Origin: JAXMAR01 sp046350295
GTDB taxonomy: Bacteria > Planctomycetota > Planctomycetia > Gemmatales > Gemmataceae
NCBI GenBank assembly: GCA_046350295.1
Contig: JAXMAR010000065.1
Span: forward strand, 1 to 33,910
Direction: 5' to 3'
DNA length: 33,910 nucleotides
The notes beneath the pieces were generated by a model, which saw only the letters and a program-made list of their open reading frames with translations, searched no databases and was not told the origin of the DNA. Shown here piece by piece: positions 16,714-24,843 of the stretch. Numbering within the stretch: the first letter of the stretch is position 1; every line of letters begins with the position of its first letter. The position numbers and the translations under genes are program-made.

Positions 16714-18744
16714 ATGGCCGAAGAGAAAAAAAACACCCGCAAAGGCGTCACCCGCCGCACCCTCCTCACCGGCGCCGCCGCGGCCGCCGTCCTCGGTGGC
16801 GCCGGCGTCTGGCTCGGCAGCGTCAGCCGCGTCTCGCGCAGCGCCGGCAAGAAGGTCATCATCATCGGCATCGACGGCATGGACCCGCGTCTCTCCGCTA
16901 GCATGATGGCCGCCGGCGAGTTGCCGAACCTGGCGAAGCTCCGCGCCGCCGGCGGCTTCAGCAAACTCGGTACCAGCACGCCGCCGCAAAGCCCCGTCGC
17001 CTGGGCCAACTTCATCAACGGCGCCGGCCCCGGCTCCCACGGCATTTTCGACTTCATCCACCGCCATCCGGAGGCCCCGACCAAGCCTTTCTACGGCGGC
17101 GCCGAAACGCTTCCCGGCGGCGAAGGCTGGGACATCGGCGAGCACACGCTCCACCTCGACTTCTGGCCTTTCAACCACACGCCCCCGACCACCGTCCTCC
17201 GCCGCCAGGGCACGCCGTTCTGGGACTACCTCGACGCCGCCGGCATCCCCTCGACCTTCTACGACCTCCCTTCCAACTATCCGGCCAGCCCGTCCCACCA
17301 CGGCCACCACCGCTGCATCTGCGGCATGGGCACGCCCGACGTCCTCGGCACGTACGGCACATACCACTACTTCGCGGAGAACAATCCCGCCGAACCGTCC
17401 AGCGAGGAAGGAGGCAAACGCATCAAGCTGACCTTCGAGGGGGACACCGCGGAGGCGCAGCTCACCGGCCCGGACAACAGCCTTCTCCGCACCCCCAAGC
17501 CCGTCTATGTTGACTTCCTCGTCCACCGCGACCGCGACGCCAACGCTGCCGTGATCGAGGTGCAGGAAAAACGCCTCGCGCTCCGCCAAGGCCAGTGGAG
17601 CCGCTGGGTCAAGCTCGACTTCGAGATGGAGGCTCCCTGGTTCGTTCCCAACCAACATGTGAGCGGCATCTGTCGCTTTTATTTGCAGCAGGTGCGCGAC
17701 AACCTCCGCCTCTACGTAAGCCCGATCAACATCGACCCGGCCGCCCCGGCCGTGCCGATCTCCGAGCCCAAATCGTTCACGCGCGACGTCGCGGAGCGCA
17801 TCGGCCCGTTCTACACCGTCGGCTTCCAGGAGGACCACAAGGCGCGCAGCAACGGCATCTTCGACGACGCTGAATACCTGCGCCAGGCGACGATGGTCCT
17901 CGACGGCCGCCTCGCCCTCTGGGGGGACGCCCTGCAAAACTACGACGACGGCCTCCTCTTCTTCTATTTCTCCAGCAGCGATCTCCAGTCGCACATGTTC
18001 TGGTGGGAAGGCGACGAGCGCCACCCGAGCCGCTCCCGCCTCGCGGCGAAGGCCTGCCACAACCACGTCCGCGCGCTCTACCGCCGCCTCGACCGCGTCA
18101 TCGGCGACCTCTACGACCGTTACGGCTCCTCCGCCACCATCATCGTCATGAGCGACCACGGCTTCGCCAATTTCGGCCGCCAGTTCAACGTCAATTCCTG
18201 GCTGCGCGACATGGACTACATCAGGCCGCGCGAGTGCTCCTCGATCATGCACGACGTCGACTGGGCCGAGACCGACGCCTACGGCCTCGGTATCAACGGC
18301 CTCTACCTGAACCTGAAGGGCCGGGAGCCGCACGGCAAGATCGACCCGGGAGAGGAGGCGGACAACCTGCTCACCGAGATTTCCAACAGGCTGATGGCGG
18401 TCCGCGACAACGGCAAGCCGGTCATCCGCGGCGTCTACCGCTCCAGCCGCATTTACACCGGCTCGGCGACCGCGCTGGCGCCCGACCTGATCATCGGCTA
18501 CCACCGCGGTTACCGCGCTTCCTGGGACACCTGCCTGGGCGGTCTCAGCGAGGACACGATCAGCGACAACACCGCCGCCTGGAGCGCCGACCACTGCGCC
18601 GACGCCCTCGAGGTTCCCGGCGTCCTCTGGTGCAACCACAAGATCGAGGGCAATCCCTCCTTGATCGACATCGCCCCCTCGATCCTCGCGGACTACGGCC
18701 TGGAGCGGGGACCCGGCATGACCGGGCGCAACGTGTTTGGATGA
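16714..18744 (+). CDS. AlkP-superfamily type I phosphodiesterase, Tat-type signal
   Basis: This 676-residue paralogue of the upstream phosphodiesterase begins with a twin-arginine leader: VTRRTLLTGAAAAAVLGGAG around residues 12-31. It should be folded in the cytoplasm and exported. The metal and nucleophile sites are conserved: IGIDGMD with Asp54, SPVAW with Ser93 at the nucleophile place, SDHGF at 480-484 and ADHC with Asp626/His627. The domain order and the block following SDHGF (NVNSWL, YLNLKGREPHGKI) match the first enzyme, indicating gene duplication. The start at 16714 is preferred because the longer frame starts within a repeat element. The following small gene begins 57 nt after the stop, across a strong hairpin. 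Confidence 0.9.
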   Translation: MAEEKKNTRKGVTRRTLLTGAAAAAVLGGAGVWLGSVSRVSRSAGKKVIIIGIDGMDPRLSASMMAAGELPNLAKLRAAGGFSKLGTSTPPQSPVAWANFINGAGPGSHGIFDFIHRHPEAPTKPFYGGAETLPGGEGWDIGEHTLHLDFWPFNHTPPTTVLRRQGTPFWDYLDAAGIPSTFYDLPSNYPASPSHHGHHRCICGMGTPDVLGTYGTYHYFAENNPAEPSSEEGGKRIKLTFEGDTAEAQLTGPDNSLLRTPKPVYVDFLVHRDRDANAAVIEVQEKRLALRQGQWSRWVKLDFEMEAPWFVPNQHVSGICRFYLQQVRDNLRLYVSPINIDPAAPAVPISEPKSFTRDVAERIGPFYTVGFQEDHKARSNGIFDDAEYLRQATMVLDGRLALWGDALQNYDDGLLFFYFSSSDLQSHMFWWEGDERHPSRSRLAAKACHNHVRALYRRLDRVIGDLYDRYGSSATIIVMSDHGFANFGRQFNVNSWLRDMDYIRPRECSSIMHDVDWAETDAYGLGINGLYLNLKGREPHGKIDPGEEADNLLTEISNRLMAVRDNGKPVIRGVYRSSRIYTGSATALAPDLIIGYHRGYRASWDTCLGGLSEDTISDNTAAWSADHCADALEVPGVLWCNHKIEGNPSLIDIAPSILADYGLERGPGMTGRNVFG

Positions 18745-18746
18745 CG

Positions 18747-18772
18747 AGAGTCGACACGCAAGCGTCGACTCT
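18747..18772 (+). other. perfect 9-bp hairpin between the phosphodiesterase and the small gene
   Basis: AGAGTCGAC at 18747-18755 pairs exactly with GTCGACTCT at 18764-18772 around an 8-nt loop. It lies 3 nt after the stop of the Tat-type phosphodiesterase. No T-run follows, so a simple intrinsic terminator is not supported; an mRNA-stabilising or attenuating hairpin, or a repeat unit, would fit. Confidence 0.6.
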
Positions 18773-18801
18773 GGTAAGCCGGCTAACAAGAAAGGAAACC
18801 C

Positions 18802-18987
18802 ATGCCCAAGATCAACATCGAAAACGCCCTCTACGACCGGGCCAAGAAGGCGTCCGACGCCTCCGGCTACTCGAGCGTCGAGGAGTTCATCTCGCATTGC
18901 GTCGAAAACGAGCTCAAGAAGCTCAAGATCGAGGACGCCGAGGAGCAGGTCGCCAACCAGCTTCGCGGCCTGGGGTACATCGAGTGA
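18802..18987 (+). CDS. 61-aa ribbon-helix-helix-like small protein
   Basis: The small protein has an N-terminal strand (KINIENALYDRAKKAS) followed by GYSSVEEFISHCVENELKK, which has the beta-alpha-alpha pattern of Arc/MetJ/CopG proteins. The tail EEQVANQLRGLGYIE resembles the C-terminal LxxLGY ending seen in many AlkP-superfamily proteins, an observation from memory. AAAGGAAA lies 4 nt before the ATG at 18802, a good ribosome site. Its stop overlaps the GTG of the next membrane gene by 4 nt. I see it as a conserved companion of the phosphodiesterases, perhaps regulatory or structural; DNA binding is not shown. Confidence 0.8.
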   Translation: MPKINIENALYDRAKKASDASGYSSVEEFISHCVENELKKLKIEDAEEQVANQLRGLGYIE

Positions 18988-19826
18988 ACGACGCGCTCAC
19001 GCAGGTCGTCGTCTGGCTCAACGCCGCCGCCAACGCGCTGGGATACCTCCTGTACCCCATCGCCTGGCTGCCCGGCTGGCTCTCCGCCACGCTCGTCGGC
19101 GTCCTGAGCGGTATCGGCCTCCTCGCGGTGTTCAAGTACACCTCGAATCAGCGCGCCATCAAGAATGTCCGCCGCGACATGCGCGCCAGCCGGCTCAGCG
19201 CCAAGCTCTTCGAAGGCGGCGCCGGGGCGGCTTTTCGCAGCCTCTTCGGCGTCCTCTGGGGCGCCCTGCGCCTGCTCTTGCTTGCGATCGTTCCTATCCT
19301 GGTAATGATCATCCCGGTGACGCTGCTCTTCGGTCAGCTCGCCCTTTGGTATCAGGCGCGTCCGCTGCGCGTCGGCGAAGAGACGACGATCACCGTCAAG
19401 TTGCGGGCCGCCTCGGAATCGACTTTGCCGCCCGCCAAACTCGAAGCGTCCGACGCCATCGAGGACCTTACCGGCGCGGTGCGCGTCTTCAAGAACGGCG
19501 TGGTGTGCTGGACCGTCGTCCCGCGCAAAGAAGGTAATCATGTCCTTCGCTTCCAGATCGACGGCCGGACCGTCGAGAAGCAGGTGGCTATTGGCCGCGG
19601 CTTCATGCCGGTAAGCCTGCGCCGCCCGGCCTGGGACTGGTCCGACGCCCTCCTGCATCCTCGTGAGCAAGCCTTTCCGGCCGAGGCCGTCGTGGAGTCC
19701 ATCGACATCGAATATCCCGATCGCTCCGGCTTTAGCTGCGGCACGAACACCTGGCTCTGGTACTGGTTCATCGTCTCCCTGATCGCGGGGTTTGCCTTCA
19801 AGGGCGTGCTGAGAACGAACCTTTAG
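18984..19826 (+). CDS. conserved membrane protein with N-terminal basic hairpin and exported middle domain
   Basis: The 280-residue protein starts at a GTG that overlaps the previous stop (GTGA). Hydrophobic segments are visible at about 34-50, about 86-115 and near the C terminus (about 258-275). Between the first two is a basic stretch YTSNQRAIKNVRRDMRA that should be cytoplasmic. Residues about 125-255 look like a beta-rich domain (RVGEETTITVKL, KNGVVCWTVVPRKEGNHVLRF). The hairpin plus basic helix recalls EMC3/DUF106-type insertase relatives, but the similarity is weak and I only note it. Operon position between the phosphodiesterase/RHH genes and the sulfotransferase suggests a common role at the membrane. 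Function unknown. Confidence 0.78.
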   Translation: MNDALTQVVVWLNAAANALGYLLYPIAWLPGWLSATLVGVLSGIGLLAVFKYTSNQRAIKNVRRDMRASRLSAKLFEGGAGAAFRSLFGVLWGALRLLLLAIVPILVMIIPVTLLFGQLALWYQARPLRVGEETTITVKLRAASESTLPPAKLEASDAIEDLTGAVRVFKNGVVCWTVVPRKEGNHVLRFQIDGRTVEKQVAIGRGFMPVSLRRPAWDWSDALLHPREQAFPAEAVVESIDIEYPDRSGFSCGTNTWLWYWFIVSLIAGFAFKGVLRTNL

Positions 19827-19849
19827 TTTGCCACGAGTCTCCGCCACAG

Positions 19850-19905
19850 AGCCGCTGTCGAATCGGATCGCGACACTATGTGACCTCTGTGACCTCCGTG
19901 GCCGA
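19850..19905 (+). repeat. short direct repeats TGTGACCTC ahead of the sulfotransferase
   Basis: The leader before ATG 19916 contains TGTGACCTC-TGTGACCTC-CGTGGC (19879-19902), a tandem of near-identical 9-mers. Similar phrase-like repeats occur at 24803-24829 and 27108-27130. The role is unknown. Confidence 0.45.
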
Positions 19906-19915
19906 AGAGAATCCC

Positions 19916-20491
19916 ATGAACGAAGAAGTGATTATCGTCTCCGGCCTGCCGCGCTCGGGCACGTCTGTGATGATGCAGCTCCTCTCCGCCGGCGGCATCG
20001 CGCCCCTCACGGACAACCTCCGCGTCGCCGACACGGACAATCCGCGCGGCTACTACGAGTTCGAGCGCGCCAAGAAGATCAAGGAAGACGCCGCCTGGCT
20101 GCCGGACGCGCGCGGCAAGGTGGTCAAGATGGTGTCGCAGCTCCTTTACGATCTCCCCGCGAGCGAGCGCTACCGCATCCTGTTCATGGAGCGCGACCTG
20201 GACGAAGTAATCACGTCGCAGGAGAAGATGCTGACGCGCCTCGGCCGGACCGCGGCGCCGCGCGAGCAGATCCGTCATTCCTACACCCTGCACCTGAACC
20301 GCCTGCGCCGCTGGCTTGGCGAGCAGCCGAACTTTGCGGTGCTGCCGGTTCGCTATGCCGCCCTGGTGGCGCGGCCGGAGGAGGAGGCGCGCCTCGTCCA
20401 TGACTTTCTGGGCGGGCGTCTCAATGTGGTAGCGGCAATCGCGGCGGTCGATCCGAGCCTGTATCGCAATCGCGCGACGGTTAAGACCTAG
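19916..20491 (+). CDS. sulfotransferase family protein
   Basis: The 191-residue protein has a P-loop-like GLPRSGTS at 10-17, the 5'-phosphosulfate-binding site of PAPS-dependent sulfotransferases, and RILFMERDLDEVITSQ, which corresponds to the 3'-phosphate-binding region (RDxxxxxxS). Sulfotransferases move sulfate from PAPS to carbohydrates, lipids or proteins in the cytoplasm. It is short for the family (about 200-300), but the first and second motifs are both present. The ATG at 19916 is preceded by GAAGAGA; a GTG 12 codons earlier falls in a repeat-rich leader. It is the last gene of the run that starts with the arylsulfotransferase and AlkP genes. The acceptor is unknown. Confidence 0.85.
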   Translation: MNEEVIIVSGLPRSGTSVMMQLLSAGGIAPLTDNLRVADTDNPRGYYEFERAKKIKEDAAWLPDARGKVVKMVSQLLYDLPASERYRILFMERDLDEVITSQEKMLTRLGRTAAPREQIRHSYTLHLNRLRRWLGEQPNFAVLPVRYAALVARPEEEARLVHDFLGGRLNVVAAIAAVDPSLYRNRATVKT

Positions 20492-20913
20492 CGCCGCCGT
20501 TTCGAGCCTCCGCGCATCTCAAGAGAGGCGGTTTTTCCCGGTTTCAATCGGATGTCTGCTTCGGCTTCCAGCCACTTCCCAGTGATTTCCACGCGGTAGG
20601 CCCCAGGCGGGAGCATGGTTTCAAAACGACCCTGTTCATCAGTTGCGCCAGTCGCCACCGTCTTCCCTGCTTCGTCGGTCACTTTCAACTTCGCTCCTCG
20701 CATTCGTTTCTTGGACGGGTCGTACGGCGGCGGTGATGGGTAGTCGTAGACGTCGTCGCCGAAGCAGACAATGCTTATTCCGCCGGGAGCGTCGGTCGAT
20801 GGGCTGACCTTGACGTCCGGTTTGGCTGAGCGATCCGAACCACAGCCAGCAATAAACGAAATCGTCAGAGCGACGATCAAGGGCAGCGCTTTGGAAAAGA
20901 GAATCTTCTGCAT
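20488..20913 (-). CDS. small lipoprotein with Ig-like/carboxypeptidase-regulatory-like domain
   Basis: The 141-residue protein has a lipoprotein signal ending in SFIAGCG, so Cys24 would be lipidated. Then a beta-rich part follows: GAKLKVTDEAGKTVATGATDEQGRFETMLPPGAYRVEITG, which has the typical turn pattern of a SpaA/carboxypeptidase-regulatory-like fold. The C-terminal end is Arg-rich (GGSKRRR). The stop overlaps the end of the sulfotransferase gene on the opposite strand by 4 nt. It lies 46 nt downstream of the AAA+ ATPase on the same strand and may be co-transcribed with it. The specific role is not known. Confidence 0.78.
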   Translation of the reverse strand: MQKILFSKALPLIVALTISFIAGCGSDRSAKPDVKVSPSTDAPGGISIVCFGDDVYDYPSPPPYDPSKKRMRGAKLKVTDEAGKTVATGATDEQGRFETMLPPGAYRVEITGKWLEAEADIRLKPGKTASLEMRGGSKRRR

Positions 20914-20959
20914 TTTTCTACCGTCCCTCCCAAGGCTCGGCTTACGCCGTCCACTCGCG

Positions 20960-22384
20960 TCATCGCTTGAACACCCGCTCCGCCCCCCGCGCGTTCTTGT
21001 TCAGCCGGTTCTGCACGTGCAGCCCCTCCAGGATGAACTCCGCGGCGCTCGCCGTCAACGCCGTCTCCGCCTTGGGCGGCAGCGCCTTCAGTTCCGGCCG
21101 TTCCAGGAAACGCTGCACTTCCTTTTTCAGCAAGGGGATCTCGCTCAGCTTCTTGACGTACTCGGCCGAGGATAGCCGGTCCCCCGTCACGAACGTCTTG
21201 CCTCCCTCGAACCAGTCGATGATCGCCCGCAAGCTCTTGGGCTCGAAGTAGCTCTCGAACACGTTCTTCACCGCTTCGCCGATCAGCTTGTCGATGATGC
21301 GGTCCTCCTGGCCGTCCTCCTCGCTCAGGGTCAGCTCGATCTTGCCGCGCGTGCTCGCGCTCAGAAAGGCGAGATCGCTGACGCGGGGAACCACCGGGTC
21401 CTCGCCGGTCAGGAGGCCGCGCCGCTCGGCGTTGCTGATCATGTTCTCGTTGTTGGCGATCGACATGCGGACGCTGACGCCCGACGCCTGGTTGACGGCG
21501 GGGCTGACGCGGGCCAGCCGGGCGGTCTCCTCCAGCACCTCTTTCATGAAGCGGGGCACCAGCACCTCGATGGCGTCGCGCTCCGTCCAGCTATTGGCGT
21601 CGGTGATGGCGATGCCGGCGTCGCGCGTCATCGGATAATGCGTGCGGATCACGCTGCCGATGCGGTCCTTGAGCGGCGTGACGATCCGGCCGCGGTTGGT
21701 GTAGTCCTCCGGGTTGGCCGAGAAGACGAGGCACAGGTCCAGCTCCAGGCGGATCGGGTAGCCACGGATCTGGATGTCGCGCTCCTCGAGGACGTTGAAG
21801 AGGCCGACCTGGATCTTGGCGGCGAGGTCGGGCAGCTCGTTCATGCAGAAGATGCCGCGGTTGGAGCGCGGGATCAGGCCGAAGTGCATGGTCAGCTCGC
21901 TCGAGAGGTAACGCCCCTCCGCATGCTTGATCATGTCGACTTCGCCGATGAGGTCGGCGATGGTCACGTCCGGCGTTGCCAGCTTCTCGTGATAACGCTG
22001 GTCCCGGCCCAGCCACTCGATGGGCGTGTCGTCGCCGTGCTTGGCGAGCAGGTCCCGGCCATAGCGGCTCAACGGAGCGAACGGGTTGTCGTTGACTTCG
22101 CTGCCCGCGATGATCGGGATGGCGTCGTCGAGCAGGTGCGTGAGCTGACGGAGCATCCGCGTCTTCGCCTGGCCGCGCAGGCCGAGGAAGAGCATGTCGT
22201 GTTTGGAGAGGATGGCGTTCTGAATCTGCGGCAGGACGGTTTCGTCGTAGCCGATGATGCCGTCGAAGATCGGCTCGTTCTTTTGCAGCTTGGCGACAAG
22301 GTTCTGCCGCATCTCGTCCTTGACGGAGCGGACGTGATAGCCGGAGGCTTTGAGCTGGCCGAGGGTATGGGGAAGCTGGGTCAT
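20960..22384 (-). CDS. MoxR/Mg-chelatase ChlI-type AAA+ ATPase
   Basis: The 474-residue ATPase has a Walker A variant GLRGQAKT (68-75), followed by a Mg-chelatase-like loop with IGEVDMIKHAEGRYLSSELTMHFG, and the second ATPase segment GIFCMNELPDLAAKIQVGLFNVLEE with Asn-Glu in place of the usual Asp-Glu Walker B. A sensor NPEDYTNRGRIVTPLKDRIGS block follows, as in BchI/MoxR proteins. Such ATPases are usually paired with a von Willebrand A-type partner for metal insertion or complex maturation. The adjacent minus-strand gene is instead a lipoprotein, and no VWA gene is in this window. The C terminus is long and alpha-helical. The product is cytoplasmic. The precise function cannot be given. Confidence 0.9.
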   Translation of the reverse strand: MTQLPHTLGQLKASGYHVRSVKDEMRQNLVAKLQKNEPIFDGIIGYDETVLPQIQNAILSKHDMLFLGLRGQAKTRMLRQLTHLLDDAIPIIAGSEVNDNPFAPLSRYGRDLLAKHGDDTPIEWLGRDQRYHEKLATPDVTIADLIGEVDMIKHAEGRYLSSELTMHFGLIPRSNRGIFCMNELPDLAAKIQVGLFNVLEERDIQIRGYPIRLELDLCLVFSANPEDYTNRGRIVTPLKDRIGSVIRTHYPMTRDAGIAITDANSWTERDAIEVLVPRFMKEVLEETARLARVSPAVNQASGVSVRMSIANNENMISNAERRGLLTGEDPVVPRVSDLAFLSASTRGKIELTLSEEDGQEDRIIDKLIGEAVKNVFESYFEPKSLRAIIDWFEGGKTFVTGDRLSSAEYVKKLSEIPLLKKEVQRFLERPELKALPPKAETALTASAAEFILEGLHVQNRLNKNARGAERVFKR

Positions 22385-22482
22385 TGGCGTCTCGTGGATG
22401 CAAGGGGCGGAATACTTTATGATAGCCGGAGAGTAGTGAGCTGAATCTCACGTGGGTAATTTTGAGCCGGAGAAAGGAATCG

Positions 22483-24477
22483 ATGAAATATCTGCTGCTC
22501 GTCGCCGCCTTTCTTCTCGCGTCGACCAGTCTCAACGCCGCTCCGCCCATCGTCACCGCCGTCTCCCCGCGCGGCCTGGAGCGCGGCAAGGCGACCGAGA
22601 TCACCGTCACCGGCGCAAACCTCGGCCCGGACACACAGCTTCTCGTTCCCTTCGACGCCGCCGTCAAGCGCCTTCCCGACGCCAAGCCCAACCCCGCCCA
22701 GGCGCGCTTCGAGGTCACCGCGTCAGCGAAGACGCCCATCGGCTTCTTCCTCATCCGCGTCTACAACTCCGAAGGCGTCAGCTCCCCGACCTCACTCGCC
22801 GTCGATCCCTTCCCCACCCTTGCCGAGAAGGAGGACAACAACACGCTCGAAAAGGCGCAGCCAGTCCCGGTCCCCGTCGTCATCGACGGCCAATGCGCCG
22901 GCGGCGACATCGACTTCTTCCGCTTTGACGCCAAGAAGGGGCAACGCCTCGTGCTCGAAACCGAAGCCGCGCGACTCGGCGCCGGCGTCGTCCCGCAACT
23001 GCGCTTGACGGATGATAAAGGCCGGTTCCTCGCCGTCGATGACACGCAGCGCGTCCAAGGCGACGCCCGCATTCTCTTCGATGTCCCCGCGGACGGCGCC
23101 TACGTCGTCGAGATGGCCGACAGCCGCTACCGCGCCGCGGCCCCAGCGCATTACCGTCTCAAGATCGCCGAATACGACGTGGCCGACGAGGTGTTCCCCC
23201 TCGGCGTCCAGCGCGGCGCGTCAACCACGCTTGTCTTGAGCGGTGGGAACCTGAGCAAGGAGTTTTCCGTCCCCCTTGAACCGAAGACCGACAACCGCCT
23301 CCTTCGCCTTAGCGGGCCGTTAGGGTGGAGAGACGGGATGGCCCTGCCCGAGGTGAAAGCCGGTCCGCATCCCCACCGGCGGTATGAGACGCTCTCGAAG
23401 GCGGCCGATCCGTCCCTCGCTCCCCCCGCGAAAATTCAAGGCCGCTTCACCAAGCCCGGTGAAATGCATCGTCTCAGACTTCCGGTGACCGAGGGCCAGA
23501 AACTTCGCCTCCATGTCGAAGCCCAGTCCCTCGGCTCCCGGCTCGACGGTGTACTGAAACTCGTCGATCCCAAGGGGACGCAGCTCGCTCTAGCTGACGA
23601 CACGGATGTTCCCGCCGGCGCCCCGGGCCAACCCGCTTTCAAGAGCGCCGACCCCGCCCTTGACTTCACCGTCCCCAAGGGCCTCGGCGAACTGACGCTT
23701 GAGTTGAAGGACGCCTTCGGCCGCGGCGGCGTCAACTTCGGCTACCTCCTCACCATCGAGTTCGCCCAGCCTGACTTCACACTGTTCCTGCAAAACGGCG
23801 AGGAGAACGTCCCACGCAGCGGCTTCGCCCTCGTCGCGGTATCCGTCCTCCGCCGCGGGTACGACGGCCCCATCCAGCTCGAAGCGAAAGGGCTCCCTTC
23901 CGGCTGGAAAACCCACGGCGGCTTCATAGAGACCAAGGGAACCAACGGCGTCCTTCTCCTCGAACCATCCGTGGGCGCGATGCCCTCTCCTCCGTTCAGC
24001 CTCACCGTCAGCGGCCGTGCGCTCGAAGGTCCGCCCTTGCTGGCCACCGCCGAGCACCCGTTTCTTCTCAGCAAGGAGGCCCACCCGGCCGTTAGTATGA
24101 TCCGCCTTGACAGCATTCCGGTCGCGCTCACATCCTCGGCCCCGCTCCGCCTCTACGCTCCGCCGACCTTCGAACTCGTCAACGGCGTGACAAAAGCTCT
24201 GCCTGTCCGCATCGTGTGGGCCGTTGACGCGAAAGCGCCGCTTCCCTCCGTCGACGTGACCATCGCTGCCCCCGGCGGCAAACCACCACCCGGCGGTCTC
24301 GTCACGAAACCGGCCGTCGCCGCCAAGGACAAGGTCGAGCTCATCCTCACGGCCCCTACCACCATGCCCGACGGCCGCCACGATATCGTCCTCCAGGCCA
24401 AGGCCAAGGTCGCCGGCAAGGACATCACCGTCGTCGGCCCCCTCGTTCAGGCGCAGGTCAGCGCCCCTTTGAACTGA
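22483..24477 (+). CDS. secreted PPC/IPT-domain protein (frame ends early; see next entry)
   Basis: The 664-residue frame has a signal peptide (about 1-19, MKYLLLVAAFLLAST...). An IPT/TIG-like domain follows near 20-105 (VSPRGLERGKATEITVTGANLG), then a PPC-type domain at about 115-230 (EKEDNNTLEKAQPV, IDFFRFDAKKGQRLVLE) and a second PPC-like domain around 330-440. Further beta-sandwich repeats follow. Such proteins are exported and common in planctomycetes; their role is unclear. The ATG at 22483 has AAAGGA 5 nt upstream and is preferred over the GTG-like start at 22462. Translation in this frame stops at TGA 24475-24477, but clear protein sequence continues in the -1 frame. The gene is divergent from the AAA+ ATPase gene. 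Confidence 0.82.
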   Translation: MKYLLLVAAFLLASTSLNAAPPIVTAVSPRGLERGKATEITVTGANLGPDTQLLVPFDAAVKRLPDAKPNPAQARFEVTASAKTPIGFFLIRVYNSEGVSSPTSLAVDPFPTLAEKEDNNTLEKAQPVPVPVVIDGQCAGGDIDFFRFDAKKGQRLVLETEAARLGAGVVPQLRLTDDKGRFLAVDDTQRVQGDARILFDVPADGAYVVEMADSRYRAAAPAHYRLKIAEYDVADEVFPLGVQRGASTTLVLSGGNLSKEFSVPLEPKTDNRLLRLSGPLGWRDGMALPEVKAGPHPHRRYETLSKAADPSLAPPAKIQGRFTKPGEMHRLRLPVTEGQKLRLHVEAQSLGSRLDGVLKLVDPKGTQLALADDTDVPAGAPGQPAFKSADPALDFTVPKGLGELTLELKDAFGRGGVNFGYLLTIEFAQPDFTLFLQNGEENVPRSGFALVAVSVLRRGYDGPIQLEAKGLPSGWKTHGGFIETKGTNGVLLLEPSVGAMPSPPFSLTVSGRALEGPPLLATAEHPFLLSKEAHPAVSMIRLDSIPVALTSSAPLRLYAPPTFELVNGVTKALPVRIVWAVDAKAPLPSVDVTIAAPGGKPPPGGLVTKPAVAAKDKVELILTAPTTMPDGRHDIVLQAKAKVAGKDITVVGPLVQAQVSAPLN

Positions 24478-24776
24478 CGCTCGACAGGACCGACCTCCTC
24501 AAGCCCGGCCAGACTTACCTGCTGAAGGGAACCCTGAAACGCCACCCCGATTTCCGCGGCGACGTGCAACTCAAGATTGACGCCTTGCCGAAAGGCGTCA
24601 GCGCCGCCCCGATCAAGCCCCTGCCCGCCGACCAGACCGCCTTCCAGATAGAGTTGAAAGTGGATGCCAAGGCCGCGCCCCTCAAAGCGGAAGCCACCTT
24701 CTCCGCGACCGCCACCATCGCCGCCATGCCCTACAACCACCCCCAGCAAAAACTAACGCTGGAAATCGCCAAGTAA
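24465..24776 (+). pseudogene. C-terminal continuation of the PPC protein in the -1 frame
   Basis: Read from 24465, the -1 frame gives PFELTLDRTDLLKPGQTYLL and continues for about 100 residues to TAA at 24774-24776, ending MPYNHPQQKLTLEIAK. It has the same beta-sandwich style as the upstream protein, so the two frames together would make about 764 residues. The shift lies within CCCCTTTG (24464-24471). The sequence C CCT TTG is a correctly phased XXXYYYZ heptamer, so programmed -1 frameshifting is possible, as are sequencing error or mutation. No independent start with a ribosome site is obvious. Confidence 0.6.
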
Positions 24777-24802
24777 CCCTGGCCCCGATCTCCGAGTCCT
24801 AA

Positions 24803-24829
24803 CTTCTGACCTCTGACCTCTGACTTCTG
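24803..24829. repeat. short tandem CTCTGAC repeats before ribE
   Basis: CTTCTGAC-CTCTGAC-CTCTGAC-TTCTG is a low-complexity tandem of 7-8-mers that fills the spacer between the PPC gene and riboflavin synthase. No protein or RNA gene is indicated. Confidence 0.6.
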
Positions 24830-24843
24830 CATTTGTGCACGCC

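Noticed and set aside
16585..18897. 770-codon open frame on the minus strand
   Set aside because: It is antisense to the Tat-type phosphodiesterase, is biased to Val/Ala/Gly/Glu and has no family pattern.
18003..19826. Single long 607-codon plus-strand frame
   Set aside because: Only its last 281 codons (from GTG 18984) look like a protein. The earlier part is Arg/Pro-rich out-of-frame translation of the phosphodiesterase.
24777..24843. FMN riboswitch before ribE
   Set aside because: The spacer is only 67 nt and made of CTCTGAC-like repeats; no RFN-element core is seen.
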